Assembly (NCBI RefSeq): GCF_026283945.1
Contig: NZ_JAPDPC010000001.1
Coordinates: 2,170,001 to 2,234,000 of the forward strand
Reading direction: 5' to 3'
From: Dyella humicola
GTDB taxonomy: Bacteria > Pseudomonadota > Gammaproteobacteria > Xanthomonadales > Rhodanobacteraceae
DNA: 64,000 bases
Shown here: positions 35,613-45,076 of the stretch, in pieces
Numbering within the stretch: position 1 is the stretch's first letter
Layout of the letters: the number at the start of each line of letters is the position of its first letter
Notes under the pieces: generated by a model
Seen by the model: the letters and a program-made list of their open reading frames with translations, nothing else
The model's database searches: none
Told to the model about the DNA's origin: nothing
Program-made: the position numbers and the translations under genes

Positions 35613-38600
35613 CTATATCGACGCGTTCGCTTGGGCCATCGTCTCGGCCTTACGTTCAGACGGGTCGGAGGCTGGGGCGATTCTGAATCCGTACTGCTTC
35701 CTTTCGGCGCGAGGTGACCAGGCTGCGTGCGTGAGTTCGTGAGCCAACAACTGCTCGCCGGCGGCTGTCTCTGGTGCGTACTCACCGACGTCAAAATGAA
35801 TGTTGCGGCCCACCGTATAGGCCCGCGCGTCTATGGCTTGTGCGGCAACGGCGGATGCGGCCCCGGTGTGCAGGCGGATCTCGGAAAGATCGGTACCTAG
35901 CGCCGATTCATAACGACGCCGGATGGCGCTTGGCAACGCGACCCCTGAATCGCCGACGGCTGCTTCCAGAGCAGCCTGGGCGCTGGTTGCGATCGTACCT
36001 GCACCGCGGACCTTCCGATTGAGGTTGTAGCCGCGATCTACGGGCAGCGGCGACCAGTAGTCTGCATAGGCATCGCCGGTGTCCGCATTGATCGAGGATG
36101 TCGTGGGTTCGACTTTGAGCATATCAAGTGCGTGCCATAGGGCGAAGCCGATGGCCTTGTCTGGCGACGGCAGGATCGAATCACTGAGCTCATGTCGCTT
36201 CACGCCACCGACATCGATCTTGTATTCGTCCGCGACGAGGAAGTCCTTTTCGAGGTGCAGCGTTTCGGATCCGATATAGCGTTCACGGCGAATCACCCCT
36301 AGTCGGCCGGCTTTCACCAAATATTGCGCGAAATCCCGGGTGCCTTCGATCGCCCGTTCAACCATCGTTTTGATTGCACTGACGAATTCGAAAAAGCTAC
36401 TCCAGGCAAGCTTCAGTACCTTCTTGATGATCGTCACGACAAAATCGACGATTCCCCAAGGCGACGACGGCAACTCGAGTTCGAAGAGATCGTACAGATC
36501 CTGCTCAACGGCGCCGATGGCGTCCAGCAATGGCTCCAAGATGTGGAAAAGAAGAGGATCGATCCTCTTTCCGAGGAATTCCTTGAGGTAGCCAGCCACG
36601 TTGTGCTTACCCATCGCCTTGATGATGCCGACGATTAGATCGATTGTTCCGCCAACCCACTTCCGTACAAAGTTGACAATGGCGCCGACGAAACCGCTGA
36701 TCGCATCCCAAACTTGCGCGGCGGCGTCGAGGATTGCGAACGCTTTCGCAAAGCTCGGTTCATTCTTGAGTCCGGCGACCAGAGATGCGAGATCGAAGCC
36801 GCCCTTGTTGTCGGCCTTTGGTTTGTCCTCGGGTTTCTTTTCCTGTGCCTCCTTCCTCCTAACCTCGGACGGCGTCGCCTTGCCGTCCGCCTTGGCGGTG
36901 ATCGGGTGTTCGGTGTTAGGGATCTTGGGGGGATTCTCTTGCTTCTCTGGGATCGGCGGCTTGGTTTCCGTTGTGAGCGGGTTTCCAAAATTCACGACGT
37001 AGGTAAAGATCGGTCGTTCCTTAAGCAGCACGAAGCTTGTTAGCGGATCGCCTTTCCATTTGTTCTCGTAGGTGCCATTGAGCACCGAGAAGTCGGCGTA
37101 AGGAAGGACGGCGCCGGTCACGCCGAACAGCAATGTCAGCCCAACCTCGCCGCCCGCACTGATACCACCCTCGGGTGTGTATACAACTTCGACGGTTACC
37201 GGCGGCTTGAGCGCTAACGCTGCTCGACCTGTGATCGGGATCGCGATGCCACCGCCGCCTCGAAGTAGCTTGGTGCTGATGATGAATACGCCCAGGCCAA
37301 CATTGGGCGTCGCCGTCAGGGTCGCCGCCAACTCGCCGAGAAACTGCATGCGCGCCCTTGCGCGCGCGAACTCGAAGGTCTTGAAAGAAAAATCTTCGAG
37401 CGTGACCGCGGGTCTTAGGCGCAGATCGAAACTATAGGAGAAGGCGAGGTTGAAACCGACATCGAGGTAGAGTCCGACGACCTCGTAAAAGGAAATCAAC
37501 TCCACCTGTTTAGAGAGATCGACGAGGGAATGCTCTTTGGGTCCGTACCTCAGTAGCGTGATTTCTTCGACGGACAGGGATGCGGTCACGGTCTCCTTCT
37601 TGTTGTCGTAGTACGCATCGCCACTGGCGACCAGACCCTCCTTGATGCGGACGTGAATCTTGCCGCCAACTGTTAGGTCATCCTTCTCGTAGCGGATGCG
37701 CAACGAGCCCCAGACTTTGTCCTTGTCGCTACCAAAGGCGAATTCGCCACTGGCGCGATCGATATGAAATCTGGATTGATCGACGGTCGCGTCGACACTG
37801 GCGTCCTTAAGTGGCCCGATGTCGATTACCTGGAGCGTGAAGTGCAGCGCAATGGCACCCTTCTCGTCGACGTCAGCATGGAAACGCGGAATCTGAAAGT
37901 GCTTGCCAAGCTTGAGCGTGTCGGTAGTGCCAATAGTCGAGCGAACAAACTTGCCGTCATCAATCTCGACCTTACCTTTGACGCCCAGCTTACCGTCCTT
38001 CGTGAGGCGCTTGAGCGGCGCGGCATCGATCGCGGCGTCGACCTCAATAGAGCCACCAAAAAGCGGCTGGTCTCCGGGCTTCTGGCCGGCGGTGTAGGTC
38101 ACGGCGCCTTTCAGCATACCGGAGAGGGCGGGATTCGTCTTCGGATAGGCAAGCGTTGGCGTTTTGTAAACAAGGGTCGCGTTTTTGATTTGGTTCGCTT
38201 CAATTACGACGTTTTCTGCGCTAGCTTCGCCGAATGCACCCAATTGAGCGAAGAGGCTGGCCGAACCGCTAAATGCACCGGTGTTCGCATCCAAGTCGAG
38301 GTTCGTCGCGATACCGCTAATGGTGATGCCACCATACTTTTTCTTGATGCCAACCTTGTCGGCATGGACCTTCTTGGTGCCCTCCTTGGGGGCGCAGGTG
38401 AAGTTGGCCTTGAACGGCTCGAGTCCCTCGACGATGTCTGTGACGGTAACGTCGCCTACAATGTTCCATTGCCCGCCAGAGTTGTCGTAGGTGACGGCGA
38501 TGGCGCCCTTGATGGTTCCCTCTTGGTTCGAGAGATCGACTCGCCCATGGGCCGTTAGGCCCTTCTTTCCGTAGGTGATCGTGACCTTGGCGCCGACGGT

Positions 38601-40859
38601 GATGCCTCGAATGCCACTTGGCCCTGGGGCCACGTCGAGTGTTCCCTCAACGCCGGCGTCGGTCAGTCTCGCGTCGGCCGAAACACGCTTATTGAAGAAA
38701 CTATCAAGGGATGTCGTTAGATTGTCGAAGTTATTGTCAGCGTGGCCGTAGATCACGGCTCCCTTTTCTTTAACGGACCCGGCTTCTCCGTCTGACATCG
38801 GATGTATCGCCTGGGGTTTTGGTTCGCCTCCGGATTTGACCTCGTCACCGAGATCGAGGGCGATCAAGATGCTCCCTGAGGCAATCTCAGCTTCCCGTAT
38901 CTGCGCCAGCTTGAAGTCGGCGCGCTTGATATTGGCACCGGTTAGTTTTTTCGGTATGTTCTCGACTTTCTGCTCGACTTGGTCAGGATTTGGGATCGGA
39001 AGCTCGATCAGAGGGTTGATCTTGATCGTCGTCTTTTTTGCTGGATCGCCCGAGAGGTTTGGGTGGATCCGATAGCCCTCGGGCTTGCGCGGCTTCTTCT
39101 TGGGATCAATGAAAGCCCTGTCTAGTTCGGTCGTCCACGCCTCGGCTAGCTTGTAGAGCGGATCGCCCTTTACCGGGATCGTGGAAATCGCAAGGTAGTA
39201 TTCGACGGCAGTGAACTCGCCCATATCACGTGAGATATTGCCTTCACTGAGGAGGTACCCCTTAATGCGCGGTGGCGTGATGATGCGCTTGTAGTCCTTC
39301 ATCTGCTCGATTTCCTCGTCGCTCGGCGGTGACGTTCGCGCCTTGCTTTCGAGGATGTGATAAGCATTACCGACCTTGATGTAACCGTCACCGCGGCGCA
39401 GAGCCTGGAGCTCGCCAGACGGCTTGACCTTGAGGTTCTCATTTTCGGTGAACTCTTCACCGAAGTAGACCTGCGCTGCCGTGGCGGAGCCGCCCTTCCG
39501 CAGCTTGGCAATAAATCTCGCTTGGAGATCGCCTTTTATTGGATTCCAGTTCTTGGGGAACCCTTCCGGATGAATTACCAGCGCGAAGAATTCATCGATG
39601 CCAGTGTATTGCTTGAGGACCCAATCACGCAGTTTCTCTCGACCCTTCCCGGCGTCCTTCATTGGCTTGAGCGCTTTGATCGCGTCTTTGACTTCATCGG
39701 CACCGGTTAGCGCTTTCTTCTTTTTCTTCTTCTTTGCAATGGTGACTAATCGACCGACTATATCGATATAGGAGTTCAAGCTTTCGACAGGATCGGCATT
39801 GTCGCGCTCATAACGGCCTCGTTCATTGACGGTCTCGCGTGGATTTTCATCGCCAAGCTTGGGATTGATCTCTCTGTTATTGAATTGACAGGCGCCGAGA
39901 AACACGTAACGCGTCGTACGCAGGTCTGCAGTCTTGGTGTCTATGTCCTGGGGAACGGCGCGCGAAGTCCATATGCTGCTATTGCCTATCGAGAAGGCCG
40001 TGCGCGCTATGGCATCAGCGTTTAACTTGCCTCCGGATCCGCGTTTGAAGACGTGGTCCGACAGTTCGTATCTGGCTCGGCGCTTATCGATGGTGACGTT
40101 TTCCACCGGGTTGGCCGCTATATAGTCTTCCAACGTCCACGAGTTTTCCGAACTCCTTAAGAAGGCCGGATTGAATGTGGGGTCGGGGCTATTGATGTCC
40201 TTGGAGACGCCGAAATGCGGAGCTTCTCCAGCCTTAAGAGTCTTGAGAGCGAACCCTGCGACACTGGCCAGCTTGACAAGTCGCTTCTTAGCTTCGGTCG
40301 CGGCGGTCACCGGCTTGTCTTCGTCGTTCTTGTCCTCGCGCTGGACGGCAACCGGGGCGCCTCGATGGACTGCATTGGTATGACCGGCGGCCGCCGCATC
40401 GGCCTCGCGCTCGACCTCGCTTCCCGAGGGGCCGAGGCGGATCGAGCCGGGCTCATACCGTGCTGGCGCCGGACACCGGATGCCATCCTGTTGACGGACA
40501 TGGGCGAACTCGTGCCGGACGAGCGAGAGGCTTGGTCGTGGATTGGCGAACACGACCAAGTTCTGAATGGCGAAGGCACGTGCATCGATGAGGCGACACG
40601 CTGCTGCTGCGGCCTCTCCGGCATGGATCTCGAGAGCGGACAATGACAGGCCAAAATCGCGGGCGACTGCGGCCGCATGCGGCACCTGCGCGCGTGGCGC
40701 CGTGCGTGCCTGCTGGACGATGTTGGCAAGGTCGCCGGCTGGGCCGGCCTGCAAGTGATTACTTGCCGCCGCGCGCCGGGGAGATCCCGCCAGCTTCCGA
40801 GCGGCCGCCGGTTTCTGCGTGCTGGCCGGACGGATTGCCTGGACCTGAGCGCGGCGCAT
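35613..40859 (-). CDS. Giant eCIS-associated protein with DUF4157 at both ends; candidate payload
   Basis: A 1748-residue protein, last gene of the eCIS operon. Residues about 60-160 are a DUF4157 (eCIS-core) module with HEFAHVRQQ (His116-His120) and a following SEVEREADAAA Glu motif. Residues about 375-382 are a Lys run. Around 485-512 a GDGYI-x8-YHILESK pattern followed by QMKDY looks like a PD-(D/E)XK nuclease core. Residues about 700-1300 are repeated beta-strand sequence. About 1350-1515 is helical and hydrophobic (FVGAIVNFVRKWVGGTIDLI). Residues about 1620-1748 form a second DUF4157 module with LLAHELTHAAW and SERKAETMA. There is no signal peptide. I infer an injected effector or cargo; whether it is a nuclease, protease or pore former is untested. 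Confidence 0.75.
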   Translation of the reverse strand: MRRAQVQAIRPASTQKPAAARKLAGSPRRAAASNHLQAGPAGDLANIVQQARTAPRAQVPHAAAVARDFGLSLSALEIHAGEAAAAACRLIDARAFAIQNLVVFANPRPSLSLVRHEFAHVRQQDGIRCPAPARYEPGSIRLGPSGSEVEREADAAAAGHTNAVHRGAPVAVQREDKNDEDKPVTAATEAKKRLVKLASVAGFALKTLKAGEAPHFGVSKDINSPDPTFNPAFLRSSENSWTLEDYIAANPVENVTIDKRRARYELSDHVFKRGSGGKLNADAIARTAFSIGNSSIWTSRAVPQDIDTKTADLRTTRYVFLGACQFNNREINPKLGDENPRETVNERGRYERDNADPVESLNSYIDIVGRLVTIAKKKKKKKALTGADEVKDAIKALKPMKDAGKGREKLRDWVLKQYTGIDEFFALVIHPEGFPKNWNPIKGDLQARFIAKLRKGGSATAAQVYFGEEFTENENLKVKPSGELQALRRGDGYIKVGNAYHILESKARTSPPSDEEIEQMKDYKRIITPPRIKGYLLSEGNISRDMGEFTAVEYYLAISTIPVKGDPLYKLAEAWTTELDRAFIDPKKKPRKPEGYRIHPNLSGDPAKKTTIKINPLIELPIPNPDQVEQKVENIPKKLTGANIKRADFKLAQIREAEIASGSILIALDLGDEVKSGGEPKPQAIHPMSDGEAGSVKEKGAVIYGHADNNFDNLTTSLDSFFNKRVSADARLTDAGVEGTLDVAPGPSGIRGITVGAKVTITYGKKGLTAHGRVDLSNQEGTIKGAIAVTYDNSGGQWNIVGDVTVTDIVEGLEPFKANFTCAPKEGTKKVHADKVGIKKKYGGITISGIATNLDLDANTGAFSGSASLFAQLGAFGEASAENVVIEANQIKNATLVYKTPTLAYPKTNPALSGMLKGAVTYTAGQKPGDQPLFGGSIEVDAAIDAAPLKRLTKDGKLGVKGKVEIDDGKFVRSTIGTTDTLKLGKHFQIPRFHADVDEKGAIALHFTLQVIDIGPLKDASVDATVDQSRFHIDRASGEFAFGSDKDKVWGSLRIRYEKDDLTVGGKIHVRIKEGLVASGDAYYDNKKETVTASLSVEEITLLRYGPKEHSLVDLSKQVELISFYEVVGLYLDVGFNLAFSYSFDLRLRPAVTLEDFSFKTFEFARARARMQFLGELAATLTATPNVGLGVFIISTKLLRGGGGIAIPITGRAALALKPPVTVEVVYTPEGGISAGGEVGLTLLFGVTGAVLPYADFSVLNGTYENKWKGDPLTSFVLLKERPIFTYVVNFGNPLTTETKPPIPEKQENPPKIPNTEHPITAKADGKATPSEVRRKEAQEKKPEDKPKADNKGGFDLASLVAGLKNEPSFAKAFAILDAAAQVWDAISGFVGAIVNFVRKWVGGTIDLIVGIIKAMGKHNVAGYLKEFLGKRIDPLLFHILEPLLDAIGAVEQDLYDLFELELPSSPWGIVDFVVTIIKKVLKLAWSSFFEFVSAIKTMVERAIEGTRDFAQYLVKAGRLGVIRRERYIGSETLHLEKDFLVADEYKIDVGGVKRHELSDSILPSPDKAIGFALWHALDMLKVEPTTSSINADTGDAYADYWSPLPVDRGYNLNRKVRGAGTIATSAQAALEAAVGDSGVALPSAIRRRYESALGTDLSEIRLHTGAASAVAAQAIDARAYTVGRNIHFDVGEYAPETAAGEQLLAHELTHAAWSPRAERKQYGFRIAPASDPSERKAETMAQANASI

Positions 40860-40864
40860 CGGTG

Positions 40865-41500
40865 CTACCCGTTGTTGAGCGTGTCTGCAGGCGAGGGGAT
40901 CGCGAGCTCACGCAGAACGATGTCGCCTGCTTGCAGCGTGATGGCTTCGTCGCTCTTCAGGACCGTTTGCCCATTTGTCACGACTCCCAGGTGGATCGTG
41001 ACCGAGGGCTTTCCTGAGTCGCGCACCGCCTTCGCACGCGGTGACGCAGTTCGAGTGACGGGCAATACAAGCAGATAGCTTCCGTCAGCCGCGGTGGTCG
41101 CTTTATTGCTTTTCGCACCCGCGTTCTCCATGGCGACGACACTCGCGTTGGCGACCCCGGCGCCCGATGCATCGACGACGCGGCCAAAGATGCCTGCTGC
41201 GCCTGTGGGAATCGACGGGGGCTGCAATTGCGCGCGGGCTTGTGCAACCTGGAGGAACTGGGTGAGCGTCGCGCAGGCTCGTAAGCGCGCATCGATGTCG
41301 CTGACCTGGCTTGAAATCGGGCCGTACTTCACGGCATTGCGTGCGCGATTGATCGCGAGCACCCCTTGTTGGGCCGCCTGCAAAGTGAGGGCCGTGGATA
41401 AGCAGCCAACCCTGGCGGCGTCGGCTGCTGGCACGATTTTCGGCAATTGGTCTGCGACCGCGGCGTGCTGTTGGTCGACATAGGTGTTGTCTAGGTTCAT
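40865..41500 (-). CDS. eCIS-associated protein with carboxypeptidase-regulatory-like domain
   Basis: A 211-residue protein. The first about 95 residues are helical (DQQHAAVADQLPKIVPAAD, LTLQAAQQGVLAINRARNAV). Residues about 100-165 match the CarboxypepD_reg beta-sandwich pattern (GIFGRVVDASGAGVANASVV, ATTAADGSYLLVLPV). The remainder is a short beta-rich tail. A strong ribosome site (GGGAG) precedes the ATG. It lies between the beta-helix protein and the giant DUF4157 protein, 5 bp before the latter, so it may be an adaptor or loading partner for the payload (inference). Confidence 0.65.
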   Translation of the reverse strand: MNLDNTYVDQQHAAVADQLPKIVPAADAARVGCLSTALTLQAAQQGVLAINRARNAVKYGPISSQVSDIDARLRACATLTQFLQVAQARAQLQPPSIPTGAAGIFGRVVDASGAGVANASVVAMENAGAKSNKATTAADGSYLLVLPVTRTASPRAKAVRDSGKPSVTIHLGVVTNGQTVLKSDEAITLQAGDIVLRELAIPSPADTLNNG

Positions 41501-41539
41501 CTTGATCTCCCTTCGGATTTGCGTCGGGCGTTTTGTTTT

Positions 41540-44500
41540 TCAGGGATAAGGGCCGAATATCCCCGTACACACGGCATTCGTCCCCGAGACGTCGGCTACC
41601 GCGAGGTTATCGTGCTGGATGCTTCCCGACGGTTTGACCAATCTGTCGACGTAAATGCAGTGTGTACTCTGGTTGAGCGCCACGGTGCGGAGGACGCCGA
41701 AGCCAATCCCGGATAGCAGGCAGCCAGCCTGCGTTTCACTCATGCGATTGCCTATCATCCGGAACGATCCGGCCACTATGAGAAGGTCGCTCAGGAGGAG
41801 CATTCCCCCTGTCCACGCCGACAATTGATTGGCTTGTGCGCTCACATCATCGAGGCTTATCAGCGTCACTGAACTGACGACAAGGGGCGCCCGGCCGCCC
41901 GCCATCTCCAGGAGTACTTGATTGTTGTCAAACATGACCGCGCCGCGCGGCAAGATGACGGGCGCGGCCTGCAAGGAGGCGAACCTGGCGTTTGTGAACG
42001 ACCCGGTGGTGGCCATTTCAGAACTTATTCCGAGATCGAGTACAACGACTGCCGCGCCAAGCTGGAGAAATGACTGCGCGAGCCCGGTGCTTGGTGCTTT
42101 ACCGCTTAACGCGTCCGCTGCGACGCTAAAGGCACTCGCACCGCGGCTCGTCAGAGAATTTCGATGGATGCTGACAGCACCGCACGCAGCGACGATAACC
42201 AGTGCCTGGCCATCCTCGCAGACCACCACATTGTCGAACAGTCGGGCCGCAGGCCTGGCCTCTGGTCCGGAATCCTCACCGGGGGCCGTTACGAATCCGA
42301 GGAAGATGCCGCCGCGCAATCCCGGCTGTGCGGTGCCAGCGCTGTTGATACGGGGCCCGTTGTCGCGAATGGTGTTGTTTTCGATGGCCACACCGGTACC
42401 CGCAAGCAAGAAGATGCCGCAGATGGGCTGAAGGTGCGAGCGGCCGTTATCCACGATCGCATTGCTGCTGATCTGCAGGTCGGTGACGATGGCGAGTGCG
42501 ATTGCGCCATACGCGGCCCATCCAGCCAACGAACCGTTGATCTCGGGCAGCTCGATTTGCAGGCAATGGTTGATGCGGTTTTGCCGGATGGCGAGACGGT
42601 CGACGATGATGGATTGCTGGCTGCTCGAACCGTCAAAGAGCATGGCTACGCCGATACCTGCCTGGCCCATGCCCGTGATTTCGTTTTCCTTGATGAGAAT
42701 ATCGGTGAGGTGGCCGGTCGAGACAGGTATCTGCGGGGCACCATTGGGGTCATTGGGTGACGGCGGATTGGGGACGTACTGAATACAGCCGTTTTCGCCG
42801 ACCGTCAGGTGCCCATCGAGGCCGGCATAGGCCCATTGTTTAGTGAGTCCAAGGAAGTCGTGGTCTTTCGCAAACTGGTTGAGCGCGGTCGCAGGGACAT
42901 ACGCAATGGATCCCAAAGTAATGCCGTTACCATTGCCGCCGATGATGCGATTGCGACGAATCGCGATGCGCTCCGAACCTCCAGCGACCTGGATACCGCC
43001 CATCGCCAGGCGGGAACGGATCATGGAGGCGGCGGCCTGGTTGGTATAGGCGGCCACCCCCATGAAAGTCGACAGCGGTGTTTTGGTCAAAGACTGCGCC
43101 TTGATGGTGTTGCGTTCGACCAAAACGTCGTCAGCGGCAATGAATACGGCGGGCCAGTGACCGCTCGGCGAATTGGCCGCAACGTCCGCCACTAGGTCCG
43201 CCGTGATCGCGCTTTCGGTGAGGTCGATAAAGCGACCGCCCGCCATGACCACGGCCGAAAGATCGCGGCTTTCGATCGTGAGATGGTGCAGATGAATATC
43301 GCCAAGCCGCGGTCGCCCCGTTGCCTTGGAGGCTGGCGCCTGCACACCAGCGAGATCGGGAGGCAGGTTGAGCGCTTGCGCCTCCAGGCGATCCACCAAC
43401 TGAAGAGGGATCCGTTGCGCATTTGTGATCGCAAGGTCCGTCAACACGATGGCACTGCTATCGGCGATCGTGACCACGGCGCTCTGCTTACTCCCGGCGG
43501 CGCCAACGATCTTAGTGCGCGGCCCGCAGCCTTCGATGCGCAAGCTCTGGAGGCCATCGACGCGGAAGTCCTGCGCGTACGTGCCTGCGAGGATGCAAAG
43601 GCAGCCGCCGCGCGGCGGCAGGTGATCGATCGCATCCTGGATGACCGTGTAGTCGCCGTGAGTAGTGACGCCGTCTCCGACCGTGAAGGTACAGCACGTG
43701 TCGCGCTGTGTGAGCGGCTGGAAAGGAGTTCGGCAATCGTCAATCTTGCCGGTCGTATTGCCGTTGCTGACGGACCAGGAGATTTGACCGATCGGCGTGA
43801 AGAAGCGCCGGATGCCGTGCGGCGCGCGGCCATCAAGCAGCTCCCACGGCACCGCGCGGGTCGGAGCCTCGGGTCGAGCCGCGATCACCCAGTAGTCTCC
43901 CGGCACAAAGACGCTGCCGGTCAGAGTGACGAGGACACCCGTATTGCCAAGGGCGACTGGCGTGCCAGCGGCGAAGGCGATCGCGGAAGGCGACGTCGTG
44001 TCGCTGCCGCGCGGCCAGACCCGCATGAAGAAATAGGTCGTCGCTGCCGCCAGATCACCTCGCCCTTGCCATTGCGTGCCGAATTGGGCCGGCAGAGGAT
44101 TGGCAAGCGTCAGCGTATGCAGATCGGGGTCATACGCACCGGCAACGGTCGTGAGGTAGCCACTGATCTCGGCGAGCTTCTCGCCATTCGGAAGCAACGA
44201 AGACCACGCGAGAATCTCCACGGTCTGGCCGGCCTGCATCCAGTGTGCCTGATCCTTGGGTTCGGTCTGCAGGGTCACGGTTTGGTTGTCGGCGGCGACG
44301 GCGACGCGAAAAAGCGGGGAGGCGTTATCGAAGCCCCAAGTAAAATGGCCGCTATCGACGATCTGGACGCGGATCGCCTGATTCTCCGCACCGAGGTAGC
44401 CGCCAACCACCGATGGTGAGCAGAGATCGTTCTTCTTGCCCGTGTTATCGAACGTCACTTGCAGCTTGGTGTCCGGCTCGCAGAGGCCGGACGCGGGGTT

Positions 44501-45067
44501 CCACGGGCCGTAGGTTGCCTCGATCTGCTTGAGTTCCCCTGTCCACGCCGAGGCGCAATCGTCGCCGCCGAGTCCTGCGCCAAGCATCATGCGACGCATC
44601 AGGCGCACCCTGGTCGCCGTGTCCGGTCCGCCGAGTGCCGTCTCGAAGAGTTCAGAGTCCTCGATGGCCTCCACGGGTTGCTCCCAGGCCATCACATAGA
44701 TCAGATCGGCGCGTCCGTCGGCCGGCGCGGCGCGGTCGGTCGGCTGCTGCTCCAGCCAATCGACTTGCTGCGCGTAGGTCTCGCCAAAACACTCCAGGCG
44801 CAAACCGCCGAGATAGAGCGTGCCGGCGCCGATATCGAAATCGAGATCGCCCTTTGCGTTGAGGCGTGGATTCCTGATGGCGAAGCCGCCGTCCGGGCTG
44901 CCCGACGGACCGATGATGTCCAGGGTGGTCTGCCGCCCATGCTCCGCGTCGAGCCTGGCGCCCTCGTTGTAGTCATCGTCCGTAGTGACACGACCTTGTT
45001 GAAGCCGGATGCCCTCGTAACGCTTTCGAGGGGAAGTGCCGTTGCGCGAAATGTCTTCGGTCGCCAT
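41540..45067 (-). CDS. eCIS-associated right-handed beta-helix protein (DUF6519-type N-terminus)
   Basis: An 1175-residue protein. The N-terminus (DISRNGTSPRKRYEGIRLQQ, TTDDDYNEGARLDAE) matches the DUF6519-type region I recall from eCIS loci. From about residue 470 onward there are many parallel beta-helix coils: LRIEGCGPRTKIVGA, IAIRRNRIIGGNGNGITLG, ILIKENEITGMGQAGIGVAM, VAIENNTIRDNG. Such folds occur in phage tail spikes and pectate lyases, so it may be an exterior fibre or receptor-binding part, or a baseplate component. No catalytic Asp set can be assigned. It follows the wedge gene by 9 bp with GAGG upstream of the ATG. Confidence 0.8.
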   Translation of the reverse strand: MATEDISRNGTSPRKRYEGIRLQQGRVTTDDDYNEGARLDAEHGRQTTLDIIGPSGSPDGGFAIRNPRLNAKGDLDFDIGAGTLYLGGLRLECFGETYAQQVDWLEQQPTDRAAPADGRADLIYVMAWEQPVEAIEDSELFETALGGPDTATRVRLMRRMMLGAGLGGDDCASAWTGELKQIEATYGPWNPASGLCEPDTKLQVTFDNTGKKNDLCSPSVVGGYLGAENQAIRVQIVDSGHFTWGFDNASPLFRVAVAADNQTVTLQTEPKDQAHWMQAGQTVEILAWSSLLPNGEKLAEISGYLTTVAGAYDPDLHTLTLANPLPAQFGTQWQGRGDLAAATTYFFMRVWPRGSDTTSPSAIAFAAGTPVALGNTGVLVTLTGSVFVPGDYWVIAARPEAPTRAVPWELLDGRAPHGIRRFFTPIGQISWSVSNGNTTGKIDDCRTPFQPLTQRDTCCTFTVGDGVTTHGDYTVIQDAIDHLPPRGGCLCILAGTYAQDFRVDGLQSLRIEGCGPRTKIVGAAGSKQSAVVTIADSSAIVLTDLAITNAQRIPLQLVDRLEAQALNLPPDLAGVQAPASKATGRPRLGDIHLHHLTIESRDLSAVVMAGGRFIDLTESAITADLVADVAANSPSGHWPAVFIAADDVLVERNTIKAQSLTKTPLSTFMGVAAYTNQAAASMIRSRLAMGGIQVAGGSERIAIRRNRIIGGNGNGITLGSIAYVPATALNQFAKDHDFLGLTKQWAYAGLDGHLTVGENGCIQYVPNPPSPNDPNGAPQIPVSTGHLTDILIKENEITGMGQAGIGVAMLFDGSSSQQSIIVDRLAIRQNRINHCLQIELPEINGSLAGWAAYGAIALAIVTDLQISSNAIVDNGRSHLQPICGIFLLAGTGVAIENNTIRDNGPRINSAGTAQPGLRGGIFLGFVTAPGEDSGPEARPAARLFDNVVVCEDGQALVIVAACGAVSIHRNSLTSRGASAFSVAADALSGKAPSTGLAQSFLQLGAAVVVLDLGISSEMATTGSFTNARFASLQAAPVILPRGAVMFDNNQVLLEMAGGRAPLVVSSVTLISLDDVSAQANQLSAWTGGMLLLSDLLIVAGSFRMIGNRMSETQAGCLLSGIGFGVLRTVALNQSTHCIYVDRLVKPSGSIQHDNLAVADVSGTNAVCTGIFGPYP

Positions 45068-45076
45068 CGGGATACC

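Noticed and set aside
39715-39745. Lys-run coding repeat in the giant gene as a microsatellite switch
   Set aside because: Mixed AAG/AAA codons over about seven residues; too short and imperfect to suggest phase variation.
43283-44419. 378-codon open frame on the plus strand opposite the beta-helix gene
   Set aside because: Arg/Ala-rich shadow; the opposite strand has clear beta-helix repeats.
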